55,719 nucleotides of DNA from Neoluteolibacter marinus. GTDB taxonomy: Bacteria > Verrucomicrobiota > Verrucomicrobiia > Verrucomicrobiales > Akkermansiaceae. Numbering within the stretch: the first letter of the stretch is position 1; each line of letters opens with the position of its first letter. Below, in pieces: positions 27,514-35,390 of the stretch. The stretch lies in assembly GCF_014904755.1 (NCBI RefSeq), contig NZ_JACZFQ010000036.1:1-55719 (forward strand). Reading direction: 5' to 3'. A program made the position numbers and the translations under genes. The notes under the pieces were generated by a model. That model did no database searches. It had not been told where the DNA came from and worked only from the letters and a program-made list of their open reading frames with translations.

Positions 27514-27847
27514 TCACCCCGATCCCGCCGAGCGGCCGGACGCAGGGAACCCGCTGGTAACGGAACGTGGCGGGCCAGCACCGCACCGGCCTGCGATATC
27601 CCGCGGCATAGCCGGTCGTCCAGAGGGTGTCGTCGTATCGCCGGTAGGCCCGGAATTCGGGACGCCGTCCCCGGTCGCGGCGCTGTTCCGCCCGCACCCA
27701 ATGCGGGACGAATGGCTCGCGTGCTTGCTTCTCCGCCGCCGGACCCTCGACCCACGCGACCTCGCCCTTGGCGTCATACCAGATCGTGCCCTCGATCCCT
27801 CCGGCCTGGAGCACGCCCGTCATCAGCAAGCAGAGAAGCGCTTTCAC
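27503..27847 (-). CDS. Small exported protein of unknown function
   Basis: 114 residues from GTG 27847. The start MKALLCLLMTGVLQAGG is a good short signal peptide. The mature protein is basic and aromatic: RAYRRYDDTLWTTGYAAGYR, then two Cys in VRCWPATFRYQRVPCVRP and the ending GGIGVIIR. Similar short Tyr/Trp/Pro-rich exported proteins occur in Verrucomicrobia without a known role. Its 3' end overlaps the convergent lipoprotein gene by 11 bases. A longer frame to 28081 exists, but the signal peptide supports the internal start. Confidence 0.5.
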   Translation of the reverse strand: MKALLCLLMTGVLQAGGIEGTIWYDAKGEVAWVEGPAAEKQAREPFVPHWVRAEQRRDRGRRPEFRAYRRYDDTLWTTGYAAGYRRPVRCWPATFRYQRVPCVRPLGGIGVIIR

Positions 27848-28058
27848 CGGGACAAGCTGCCATCCTGACGCAGATCTTGCAAGATACGGCCGGATGCCCG
27901 GGCGTTGCGATTTGCCCGCGGCATTCCGCATCGCGCATTCTTCGGCGCTGGGACCGGACGTCGATGGCTCCCGCCTGGGTCGGTATGAGGTGCACGAAAC
28001 CAATGGCTTGTGACGGGGTGTTGGCGCTTGGCGCGGAGCCTGCGGACAGGATTTCGAC

Positions 28059-28412
28059 ATGAACGCGAACGAAATTCCCACACCAGACCACTATGTGCCT
28101 TCCACCGCGCCGCGAACCAGCGATGAAGATCATCTGCCGGAAGAACAGGGCGTCTGCCACCTGATGAAGCGGGCCGGACGCCGGATCCGGGCGGCCTCCT
28201 TGCCGGAAATCGCCGGCGTCGCCGCGACAGGTTTCGCGCTCGGCTGGCTGCTTTTGTCGCAACGCCGCCACGGGCGTTCGAGCGACAACTTTTTCCAATC
28301 CCTGTCGCCGGAAGCATCCAAGCGGCTCCGCCAGGCATGGGAAGATGTCCGGCGCAGCGAGTTGGCCAAATCGGTCGGGCAGCAGGTGAGCAAACTCGCC
28401 ACCCGCTCATGA
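28059..28412 (+). CDS. Small single-pass membrane protein, operon partner of DUF2383 protein
   Basis: 117 residues. A polar N-terminus of ~60 residues is followed by a hydrophobic helix (PEIAGVAATGFALGWLLL, ~residues 66-84) and a basic, helical C-terminus (SPEASKRLRQAWEDVRRSEL). The layout resembles DUF883/YtxH-like stress-associated membrane proteins, but no signature confirms this. Its stop TGA overlaps the ATG of the next gene (ATGA at 28409-28412), so the two are translationally coupled and probably act together. Confidence 0.65.
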   Translation: MNANEIPTPDHYVPSTAPRTSDEDHLPEEQGVCHLMKRAGRRIRAASLPEIAGVAATGFALGWLLLSQRRHGRSSDNFFQSLSPEASKRLRQAWEDVRRSELAKSVGQQVSKLATRS

Positions 28413-29191
28413 ACCCTTCAGCGGAACCTGGAGCCATGAACACGAATCCATCCACGGTAATCCGGCCCGACCAATGGGTTGAGCGGAAGATCAATGCCGG
28501 CAAGCAACAGCTGGAAATGGCCCGCACGAAACTCGAATCCGCCATCGCCGAACAACCGGCGGCCACGCTCGCCGCCGCGGCGGGCCTGGGCTTTGCCGTG
28601 CGGAGCCTGCCGGTGGGCCGGATTGCCGGTGCTGCCGTCCGTCTCGCCCTGCCCTTGCTGCCACCCGTGCTGCTGGGGCTCGGCGTGGCCAAGGCGTGGG
28701 GGCTTCTGAAGCAGGGTGGCTTGCCGGGCCGCCGCGTCGAGGCATGCCTGGCCGCGTGTGATCGGCTCCTGCGCAGCGAGCTCTCCGCGATCGCGACCTA
28801 TCTGCAGGCGATCGATCATTTCCGCGACGATCCGTTGCGGAGCGATCTCGAAAGAATCCTCGCCGACCACGAGGACAGCGCCAGCCGCTTGCGCCAGCAC
28901 ATCGCCTCGATGGGAGGGCAGCCGGCGATGAGGGAGGGGATCTGGGGCGGCTTCGCCCGGTCGCTCGACGGCGACGCCATGTCCCTGGGCGATTCGCCGG
29001 CGCTCGAGATCCTTCTCGCCGGGGAGAAGCAGGTGACCCGCGAATATCAGGCCGCCCTTGAAGATCCAGGCGTGATGGCCGAGGTCAAAGAGTTGATCCG
29101 CCGGCATCTCTTGCCTCGGGTCGAAGGTCACCTCGAATTCCTCGACCGGATCGGCACGGCGAGGGCCTTCGTCGTCCCTGCGGCGATCTGA
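28409..29191 (+). CDS. Membrane protein with C-terminal DUF2383 ferritin-like domain
   Basis: 260 residues from ATG 28409, which overlaps the upstream stop. The first 100 residues contain an amphipathic helix (WVERKINAGKQQLEMARTKL) and hydrophobic stretches (ATLAAAAGLGFAV, LALPLLPPVLLGLGVA). From ~115 to 245 the sequence fits DUF2383, a four-helix bundle related to ferritin-like proteins: LLRSELSAIATYLQAIDHF, then ILADHEDSASRLRQHIASMG, GEKQVTREYQAALED and HLLPRVEGHLEFLDRI. Conserved Glu and His residues in these helices could bind metal. DUF2383 proteins are associated with stress and stationary phase in some bacteria. Their function is not settled. Confidence 0.72.
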   Translation: MNPSAEPGAMNTNPSTVIRPDQWVERKINAGKQQLEMARTKLESAIAEQPAATLAAAAGLGFAVRSLPVGRIAGAAVRLALPLLPPVLLGLGVAKAWGLLKQGGLPGRRVEACLAACDRLLRSELSAIATYLQAIDHFRDDPLRSDLERILADHEDSASRLRQHIASMGGQPAMREGIWGGFARSLDGDAMSLGDSPALEILLAGEKQVTREYQAALEDPGVMAEVKELIRRHLLPRVEGHLEFLDRIGTARAFVVPAAI

Positions 29192-29219
29192 CGATTCCAA
29201 CCCTGCAACCGATGTCCCG

Positions 29220-29714
29220 ATGAAAGCGTCACTCATCCTGTTCGCCACCCTCGCGGTCCTTTGCAGTGAACCCGCAATTGCGGATCCCGGCCGCCCGGTC
29301 AGCTTCACGGGCCGCCAACAGCTGGTCGCCCGGATTCTGCCCGCCGGGGGCAGCCATGTGGAGGGCAGCGTGTTGTTTCGCCGGACGAACCGCGGCATCG
29401 AGGTCATCGCGAAGATTGGCGGCCTGCGGCCGGACGCGGTCCACGCGATCCGGCTCCAAGCGGCGCCGTCGGGGGAAAAGGAAAGTCATTCCCACCATGA
29501 CCGGAGGCGGCCCGACGACCTCGGCAACCTGATGTCGGATGCCAACGGGAATGCGACCCACATCCTGGAGCTCGAGGACGTGAAGTGGGACACCGGCCAA
29601 CTCCAGGGACTGACCGTGGTCGTGCATCGCGACGCCGGCGGCGGGGACGCGTCGGCCGATGATGCCGGCGACGCGATCGGCACGGGAGTCCTCTCGGCCG
29701 GGAACCTCCGCTGA
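29220..29714 (+). CDS. Exported Cu/Zn superoxide dismutase-like protein with missing copper ligands
   Basis: 164 residues with a signal peptide (MKASLILFATLAVLCSEPAIA). The Greek-key layout of Cu/Zn SOD is recognisable: GSVLFRRTNRGIEVIAKIGG, then the zinc-loop-like DDLGNLMSDANGNA, and TVVVHRDAGG before the ending GTGVLSAG. The H-x-H copper pair that normally follows 'G-x-H-G-x-H' is replaced by V-H-A-I-R-L, and the Cys of the active-site disulfide is missing. The His-rich HSHHDRR may retain some metal binding. Dismutase activity is doubtful. CHRD-like or metal-binding roles are possible. Confidence 0.65.
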   Translation: MKASLILFATLAVLCSEPAIADPGRPVSFTGRQQLVARILPAGGSHVEGSVLFRRTNRGIEVIAKIGGLRPDAVHAIRLQAAPSGEKESHSHHDRRRPDDLGNLMSDANGNATHILELEDVKWDTGQLQGLTVVVHRDAGGGDASADDAGDAIGTGVLSAGNLR

Positions 29715-29773
29715 GCCCGGGCAAAGCGCGGGCTTGGCAATTCCCGCCCCGGGCCCTAACCCGGGGGCCCGTC

Positions 29774-30988
29774 ATGCAGCGCCCGCCGAAGAAATTCCAT
29801 CCGCACCCCTTCGAGTACCACCAGGAGATCGACCTGCGGATCGATGCCTTGAGCAATCTCGGCGAGGGCATCGGCCGGGTCGACGGCTGGGTGGTGTTCG
29901 TTCCGTTCTGCTTGCCGGGCGAGCTCGTCCGGGCACGGGTCTTCCGCAACGACAAGAACTGTTCCAAGGCCGACCTGGTCGAGGTCCTCGAGCCCTCGCC
30001 CGATCGGGCCGAGCCCGGCTGCAAGTTGTTCGGAACCTGCGGCGGCTGCCAGTACCAGCACCTCGGCTACGAAGCCCAGCTTGCTTGGAAAACCCGCCAG
30101 GTGGGAGAGCTGATGCAGCACATGGCCGGCGTCGATCATCCGGTGCTGCCCTGCATTCCCTCGCCAAAGCTGTGGAATTACCGGTCGAAGATCACCCCGC
30201 ATTTCGATCGGCCCAAGGACGGTGAGATTGGTCCCATCGGATTCATGCCGAACGGCCGCCGCAGCGGGATCATCGATGTCCCGCAGTGCCCGATCGCGAT
30301 GGAGGAGATCAACGCCGCCCTGCCGCGCGAGCGCGCGTCGATCCACCAGCGCGCGAAGATGTTCAAGCGGGGCGCGACCTTGTTGCTGCGGGCCACCGAG
30401 GGCCGTGTTGAGACGAACAACGCCGCGGTGGTCACCGAGCACGTCGGCGACATTTCCTTCGACTTCCTCGCCGGCGAGTTCTTCCAGAACAATCCCTTCA
30501 TCCTGCCGGCCTTCACGGGGCATGTCGCCGCGGAGGCCTGTACCGGTGGTACGAGGTTTCTCGTCGATGCCTATTGCGGCTCCGGACTCTTTGCCCTGAC
30601 CCTGGCGAAGAGCTTCGAGCAAGTCGCCGGCGTGGAAGTCAGCGAAGCCGCCACCGACTGGGCCCGCCGCAACGCGGAGTCGAACGGCATCACCAACGCG
30701 ACCTTCCTCGCGGCCTCGGCCGAGGCGATCTTCGCGGACATCGAATTCCCGGCGTCCGAGACCGCCGTCGTGATCGATCCGCCGCGCAAGGGCTGCTCAC
30801 CGGAGTTCCTTTCCCAGTTGATCGCCTTCGGTCCCGCCCGCGTCGTTTATGTCTCCTGCGATCCCGCCACCCAGGTCCGCGACCTGGCGATTCTCCAGGA
30901 AGGCGGCTTCAAGCTCGAGAAGGTCCAGCCCTTCGACCTGTTCCCGCACACCCGCCATCTCGAGTGCGTGATGACCTTGGTGCGCTAG
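29774..30988 (+). CDS. rlmD: RlmD/TrmA-family 23S rRNA (uracil-C5)-methyltransferase
   Basis: 404 residues. An N-terminal TRAM RNA-binding domain (~15-75, DALSNLGEGIGRVDGWVVFV) is followed by a 4Fe-4S site with Cys83, Cys89, Cys92 and Cys172, matching the C-x5-C-x2-C...C spacing of E. coli RlmD. The Rossmann methyltransferase has VDAYCGSGLFAL for SAM, VVIDPPRKG and the catalytic Cys362 in YVSCDPAT. The family methylates uracil C5 in 23S rRNA (U747/U1939) or tRNA U54. The Fe-S cluster favours the rRNA enzymes, and RlmCD is an alternative name. The TAG stop at 30986-30988 is followed two bases later by a GGAG REP doublet. Confidence 0.88.
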   Translation: MQRPPKKFHPHPFEYHQEIDLRIDALSNLGEGIGRVDGWVVFVPFCLPGELVRARVFRNDKNCSKADLVEVLEPSPDRAEPGCKLFGTCGGCQYQHLGYEAQLAWKTRQVGELMQHMAGVDHPVLPCIPSPKLWNYRSKITPHFDRPKDGEIGPIGFMPNGRRSGIIDVPQCPIAMEEINAALPRERASIHQRAKMFKRGATLLLRATEGRVETNNAAVVTEHVGDISFDFLAGEFFQNNPFILPAFTGHVAAEACTGGTRFLVDAYCGSGLFALTLAKSFEQVAGVEVSEAATDWARRNAESNGITNATFLAASAEAIFADIEFPASETAVVIDPPRKGCSPEFLSQLIAFGPARVVYVSCDPATQVRDLAILQEGGFKLEKVQPFDLFPHTRHLECVMTLVR

Positions 30989-30990
30989 TC

Positions 30991-31417
30991 CTTTGGAGTG
31001 CGGTGGCAGAGCCCTGAAAGGGCGGCGACACCGCTTTCGAAGCACCGGCCGGGACTTGCTCCACCCTGAACGCCGCCCGACCATCCCTACTCCAATTCTC
31101 CGACATCGGAAAAGTCGACCCTCACGCCAAGTTCCCGCTTCACCCCCCAAAGCGCCGTCGCCGGTCGCTGCGCTCCCTCTGCCGGCGCACTCCAAGGTTC
31201 GATCCCGCCGCAGCAACACTTTGGAGTGCGGTGGCAGAGTGCACCGGAGACACCGCTTTCGAAGCACCGGCCGGGACTTGCTCTACCCGGAACTCCGCCG
31301 GACCCTACCCACGCTGATTCTCCGACATCGGAAAGGTCGATCCTCACGCCAAGGTCCCACCTCACCGCCCAAAGCGCCGTCGCCGGTCGCAGGCTCCCTC
31401 TGCCGGCGCATTCCAAG
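30991..31417. repeat. Family-1 (GGAG) REP inverted pairs, two tandem units
   Basis: Unit 1 is 30991-31197 and unit 2 is 31219-31417, each opening with CTTTGGAGTGCGGTGGCAGA and closing with GCCGGCGCAYTCCAAG. They are joined by the conserved linker TTCGATCCCGCCGCAGCAAC. In unit 1 the left loop reads GCCCTGAAAGGGC, itself palindromic. The array fills the space between two convergent genes exactly: 2 bp after the rlmD-like stop and 4 bp before the NahK-like stop. Confidence 0.88.
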
Positions 31418-31421
31418 GGTG

Positions 31422-32576
31422 CTACCGCTTTCCGCGCCAGACCTTGCGGACGAACTTCTCCATCGCCTCCTGCTGGCGCTCGATCTCCGCGACCATCTTG
31501 AACTGGCTGCGGCAGCGGTCGAGGTTGTGGCCCTCATGGTGGACCTTGAAATAGTTGTCGCCCTCGAGGAAGTCGGTCAGGAAGCGGATGCCGGTTTCCA
31601 GCGAGATCAACTTGCCGCTGAACGCGAGGTGCTCGATCTCCGACTCGTTCAGGAAATCGCCCGCGGCGTCGAGGTAGCCGTCGACCAGCGCCTCGAACAT
31701 CGGCATCTGCATGATCACCTTGGAAAGGTCCTTCTCATCTTCCGCCGCCGGGCTGGTGGCGGTGCGCACCAGGTCGCCGAAATCGTAGAGCGAGGCTCCC
31801 GGCATCACCGTGTCGAGATCGATCACGCAGACCGCCTCGTCGGTCTCGGTGTCGATCATCACGTTGTTGATCTTGGTGTCGTTGTGGGTGATCCGCCACG
31901 GGATCAGCCCGCTGTCGAGCAGGCCGAGAATGACGCTCACGTCGTCTTCCCGCCTGCGGACGAACTCGAGCTCGGGGCCGACCGATCCGGCGCGGCCGTA
32001 CGGGTCGGCATCGGCGACCTTCATCAGGCGCTCGTAGCGCCGGCGGGAATGGTGGAAATCCGGAATGGTCTCCTCGATCTCGCTCGGCGGGAGATCGCTG
32101 ACCAGGTCCTGGAACGAGCCGAAGGCGCGCGCCGCCTGGTAGGCCTGGCGGGTGTTCTCGATGACGTCGTAGGTGGCGCAGCCCTCGATCGAGTTGTAGC
32201 AGCGCCAGATGCCTCCGCCGGGTCCGATGACCCACGACTTGCCGCCGCGGCCGGGGTAGAGGCTGAGGGTCTGGCCGCCGAGGTCGCGTTTCACCCGCAG
32301 GACCTTCCAGTTGATGTGGCGGGTCACGCACTCGACGTTCCGCATCACCGCCACCGGGTTCTTGAAAACCTTCTCGTTGATCCGTTGCAGGATGTAGCGC
32401 TGCTGCGACCCGGATCCCGTCTCGAAGGTCGCGCGGTAGGTGGAGTTGATGTGCCCGCTTTCAATTTCCTCCCCGGCGACGAAGTCCCCCTCGATGGCGA
32501 ACTGATTGGCAATCTGCGCGATCGATGCCTGAATCTCGGCGTCAACGGGATGGACAGGGGACGTGGTGGGAACCAT
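31422..32576 (-). CDS. NahK-like sugar/aminoglycoside-type kinase
   Basis: 384 residues from ATG 32576 (a TTG nine bases upstream is possible). It has the aminoglycoside-phosphotransferase fold with the catalytic motif ITHNDTKINNVMID and the metal motif V-I-D-L-D-T-V-M-P-G, separated as in N-acetylhexosamine 1-kinases. The opening 'GHINSTYRATFE' and 'RYILQRINEKVFKNPVAVMRN' are also typical of NahK/desulfatase-linked sugar kinases. The likely reaction is anomeric phosphorylation of GlcNAc/GalNAc-type sugars in the cytosol, which would fit an organism that desulfates and degrades glycans. Substrate cannot be read from sequence. Confidence 0.8.
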   Translation of the reverse strand: MVPTTSPVHPVDAEIQASIAQIANQFAIEGDFVAGEEIESGHINSTYRATFETGSGSQQRYILQRINEKVFKNPVAVMRNVECVTRHINWKVLRVKRDLGGQTLSLYPGRGGKSWVIGPGGGIWRCYNSIEGCATYDVIENTRQAYQAARAFGSFQDLVSDLPPSEIEETIPDFHHSRRRYERLMKVADADPYGRAGSVGPELEFVRRREDDVSVILGLLDSGLIPWRITHNDTKINNVMIDTETDEAVCVIDLDTVMPGASLYDFGDLVRTATSPAAEDEKDLSKVIMQMPMFEALVDGYLDAAGDFLNESEIEHLAFSGKLISLETGIRFLTDFLEGDNYFKVHHEGHNLDRCRSQFKMVAEIERQQEAMEKFVRKVWRGKR

Positions 32577-32676
32577 TGGACTCAACTATTCAGGCGGAAA
32601 GGGAGGGATTTGAAGCGATTCGCGAAAGGAAGACAAACTTGAATTCCACGCGAAGGGGCGACTGACTGGCCGCGCG

Positions 32677-33279
32677 ATGACCCCGGCCCTTCCATTCAGC
32701 TATCCGGGAATCGACGGCGACGTGCGGCGGTTGGGGGCGCTGCTGGCCGTGGGCTTGAGTTCGGCCGGATGGCGGCCGCCCGCGGTGCCGGCGGTGTTGA
32801 ACCTGGCCTGCGGGCGGGCCGATGAGACGGGAGTCTTGCTCGCGGCGGTGGCGCCGCTGGCGCGGGAGCTGTTTTACCTCGGGATCGACCTGCGGCCGCC
32901 GGAAATCGCCGAGGGCCGCGCCCGCTGGACGCCGTTGGCCCCGCCCGGCTGGCAGCTGGAATTCCGCGCCGGGGATGCCTCGCGGACCGACCGGATGAAG
33001 CAGCTGCCGGCGTTTGATTTCGTCTTCGTCCGCCACCAGAACTACTGGCACGACCCCGCGACCTGGCTGGTCATGTTCCGCAACGCGCTGGATGCCCTGA
33101 ATCCCGGCGGGCTGCTGGCCATCACCTCGTACTTCGACCACGAGCACGAGCTGGCGATGGCCTGTCTCATCGAATGTGGTGCCCGCAAGCTGGCGGACAT
33201 CCACCACCCTCACAGCCGCCCGTTGCCCGACGCGCCGAAGAAATCAGTCGACCGCCGGATGGCCTTGTTCGGGAAGTAG
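32677..33279 (+). CDS. Class I SAM-dependent methyltransferase-like protein
   Basis: 200 residues. The Rossmann start VLNLACGRADETGVLL corresponds to the SAM-binding motif I, FYLGIDLRPPEI to motif II, and FDFVFVRHQNYWHDPATW to the post-II strand. ALDALNPGGLLAITSYFDHE resembles the usual L-x-P-G-G strand. It is short and has no substrate domain, so the methyl acceptor is unknown. Its last codons GGG AAG TAG coincide with the outer arm of a family-2 REP unit, which supplies the stop. Confidence 0.75.
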   Translation: MTPALPFSYPGIDGDVRRLGALLAVGLSSAGWRPPAVPAVLNLACGRADETGVLLAAVAPLARELFYLGIDLRPPEIAEGRARWTPLAPPGWQLEFRAGDASRTDRMKQLPAFDFVFVRHQNYWHDPATWLVMFRNALDALNPGGLLAITSYFDHEHELAMACLIECGARKLADIHHPHSRPLPDAPKKSVDRRMALFGK

Positions 33280-33298
33280 CACAACTTTTCAAGTTGTG
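33272..33298 (+). repeat. Family-2 (GTAG) REP unit, left member of pair
   Basis: GGAAGTAG is followed by a perfect hairpin CACAACTT-TTC-AAGTTGTG (33280-33298). The GTAG foot overlaps the stop codon TAG (33277-33279) of the methyltransferase gene. Its inverted partner lies at 33727-33755, on the far side of a small membrane-protein gene. Confidence 0.75.
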
Positions 33299-33389
33299 AA
33301 GGGGAGCGGCATCGCCGGTTCCAACCGGCTCCGTGAACCTGGAGTTTTCCAACTCGGCGGGAGAGACTCTCATCGGTAGCCTTTTCCCT

Positions 33390-33707
33390 ATGTCAGTCCA
33401 CGCCCGCTGCTTCGCTTTCGGCCTGATGGTTTTCCTCTACTGGCTGGCGGCGTTCGGGGCGGCGCTTTTCAACTTGTACACTGGAGAGAGTAACCTAGCA
33501 TTCCTGAGCGAGCCCGGGATTCTTGTCGGCTACCGCGTCTTCAACGTGTTGCAGAATCTTCCGGGGTTAAACTATGCTACCGTTCCCGGCTGGCTACTTT
33601 ATTGCTGCTTGCTGGTCGTGGCAGCAGGATTCGGGAGCGGTGCGTGGTTCGTCGCAGTTCTTTATGTGGGTTGGTGCCACAAAAGGGGCGAGAGCCGCCG
33701 TCGGTAG
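33390..33707 (+). CDS. Small membrane protein of unknown function
   Basis: 105 residues from ATG 33390. Three hydrophobic segments are visible: CFAFGLMVFLYWLAAFGAAL near the start, a weaker one around GILVGYRVFNVLQ, and WLLYCCLLVVAAGFGSGAWF with FVAVLYVGW. It ends in a basic tail (HKRGESRRR). I recognise no family. Base composition is slightly less GC-rich than its neighbours. The gene is the only content between two inverted family-2 REP units, so it may have been acquired or carried with them. Confidence 0.55.
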   Translation: MSVHARCFAFGLMVFLYWLAAFGAALFNLYTGESNLAFLSEPGILVGYRVFNVLQNLPGLNYATVPGWLLYCCLLVVAAGFGSGAWFVAVLYVGWCHKRGESRRR

Positions 33708-33726
33708 CTTCCGGAACGCCAACGCC

Positions 33727-33755
33727 CGCAACTTGAAAAGTTGCGCTACTTCGCG
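33727..33755 (-). repeat. Family-2 (GTAG) REP unit, right member of pair
   Basis: The hairpin CGCAACTT-GAA-AAGTTGCG (33727-33745) is followed by CTACTTCGCG (33746-33755). Read on the minus strand this is GCGAAGTAG plus stem-loop, identical in plan to the other units. The TAG of its GTAG foot is the stop codon of gltX, which ends ...F-A-K-stop. Confidence 0.75.
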
Positions 33756-35050
33756 AAGGCGCGGAGGCGGGCGACGCAGCGGTCCCGGCCGAGCAGGCCG
33801 AGGATGTCGCCGAGGTCGGGGCCGCCGGCCTTGCCGCTGAGGGCGACGCGGGTCGGGAACATCAGCTGGCCGGGCTTGGCGCCGGCACCCTTGGCGGTGT
33901 CGCCGATCTGGTGCTTGGCGGCGTCCGCCGACCAGTCGCCGAGCTTCTCGAAGTCATCCGCCAGCGCGGCGAGCAGGTCCTTGGCGGCGGGATTACCATG
34001 GACCTTCTCGACCGCGGCGGGGTCGAACTCGAAGTTGTCGCTGAGCAGGAAGCCGATCGCTTCCGGCACCTCGCCGAGCAGGCGGACCTTTTCCTGTACC
34101 TTGGCGGCGACTTCCGGATAGGCGCCGTCGACCGGCAGGCCGGCGGCCTCGACGTAGGGCCGGGCGGCCGCGGCAAAGGCCTCTGGAGAAAGCTTGAGCA
34201 GGTGCTGCTGGTTGAGCCAGGCGCACTTTTCGGGATCGAAGCGGCCCGGCGCGCGGTTCACCGCCTCGAGCGAGAAGCGCTCGATCAGCTCGTCCATGGT
34301 GAAGATCTCGTCGTCGGACTTCGGCGACCAGCCGAGCAGGGCGATGAAATTCACCACCGCCGGGGCGATGAAGCCCTGGCGCGGGTAATCGCCGACCGCC
34401 GCGCCCTCGTCGCGCTTCGACATTTTCGAACCGTTGGGATTGAGGATCAGCGGGATGTGCGCGTACTGCGGGGCCGGGGCACCGAGCGCTTCGAAGAGCT
34501 GCAGGTGCTTCGGCGTGTTCATCAGGTGGTCCTCGCCGCGGATCACGTGGCTGATCTTCATGTCGAGGTCGTCGACGACGTTGACGAAGTGGAACACGTA
34601 GGAGCCGTCCGAGCGGCGGATCACCATGTCGGGCGTGTTCGACTCGTCGCGGTAGTCGATGGTCACCTCGCCGCAGACCAGGTCGTTCATGGTCACCGGC
34701 TTGCGCTCGAAGCGGAAGCGCCAGGCGCCGTCGTCCTCATAGACGCGGTCCTTTTCGCGCAGCACCTCGAACCAGCGGTCGTAGTTGGCCTTGCGCTCGC
34801 TCTGGTTGTAGGGGCCGAAATCGCCGCCCATGCCTTCGCCTTCGTCCCAATCGAGGCCGAGCCAGTTCATGCCGGAGAAGATCGCCTCGCGGGCCTCCTC
34901 GGTGTTGCGGGCCTGGTCGGTGTCCTCGACGCGCAGCACGAAGCTACCGCCGTGCTTGCGGGCGAAGAGGTAGTTGAACAAGGCGGTGCGGGCGCCGCCG
35001 ACGTGGAGGTAGCCGGTGGGCGAAGGTGCGAAGCGCGTGCGGACGGACAT
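33746..35050 (-). CDS. gltX: Glutamyl-tRNA synthetase
   Basis: 434 residues, somewhat shorter than the typical ~470. Class I features are clear: the HIGH-type segment PSPTGYLHVGG (9-19), ALFNYLFARKHGG, FHFVNVVDDLDMKISHVIRG with EDHLMNTPKH, and the KMSKR loop in GSKMSKRDEGA (~205-214). The anticodon-binding helical domain follows to the C-terminus. The enzyme charges tRNA-Glu in the cytosol. The final codons GCG AAG TAG lie inside a family-2 REP unit, so the C-terminus has been set by that repeat. Confidence 0.95.
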   Translation of the reverse strand: MSVRTRFAPSPTGYLHVGGARTALFNYLFARKHGGSFVLRVEDTDQARNTEEAREAIFSGMNWLGLDWDEGEGMGGDFGPYNQSERKANYDRWFEVLREKDRVYEDDGAWRFRFERKPVTMNDLVCGEVTIDYRDESNTPDMVIRRSDGSYVFHFVNVVDDLDMKISHVIRGEDHLMNTPKHLQLFEALGAPAPQYAHIPLILNPNGSKMSKRDEGAAVGDYPRQGFIAPAVVNFIALLGWSPKSDDEIFTMDELIERFSLEAVNRAPGRFDPEKCAWLNQQHLLKLSPEAFAAAARPYVEAAGLPVDGAYPEVAAKVQEKVRLLGEVPEAIGFLLSDNFEFDPAAVEKVHGNPAAKDLLAALADDFEKLGDWSADAAKHQIGDTAKGAGAKPGQLMFPTRVALSGKAGGPDLGDILGLLGRDRCVARLRAFAK

Positions 35051-35390
35051 GGGAGGCGGACTCTAGGGCGACATTCGCCGGAGTCCAGACGGGTTTGCGG
35101 GGGAAGGCGGGCAGCTCCGTTTTGGTTTTTGAACAACGAAAGCGCACGAAAGGCCGCGAAATTTGAAGCACGCAGGGCGGTTCTTTCATCCCACGCCATT
35201 CAGATTTCGTTCACTTCGAGTGAAGTCGTTGTTTCTACCCAGGACTCATTTTTCTTGCGGCAACCGATCTCCCAAAAGGAAGTGCCCCAGAGGGGAGAAG
35301 TCATTCCATGGTTCGAGAATGCGGTCTTTGGTGGCAGTTTTTCGCTCAATTCGTGACAAAATGTCCGTATGGGTCTGCCCCGCCGCTGTG
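35051..35390. other. Divergent intergenic region, gltX to sulfatase
   Basis: 340 bases between two divergent genes, so both promoters should be here. The middle (35130-35340) is richer in A and T than the surroundings. It includes the small hairpin TTCACT-TCG-AGTGAA (35210-35224) and a GAAAG/CGAAAG-rich patch. I see no convincing gene, tRNA or REP unit. Specific promoter boxes could not be assigned. Confidence 0.4.

Noticed and set aside
30991-31417. Insertion sequence or MITE with target-site duplication
   Set aside because: No duplicated flanks are visible. GGAG foot plus hairpin fits REP better than transposon ends.
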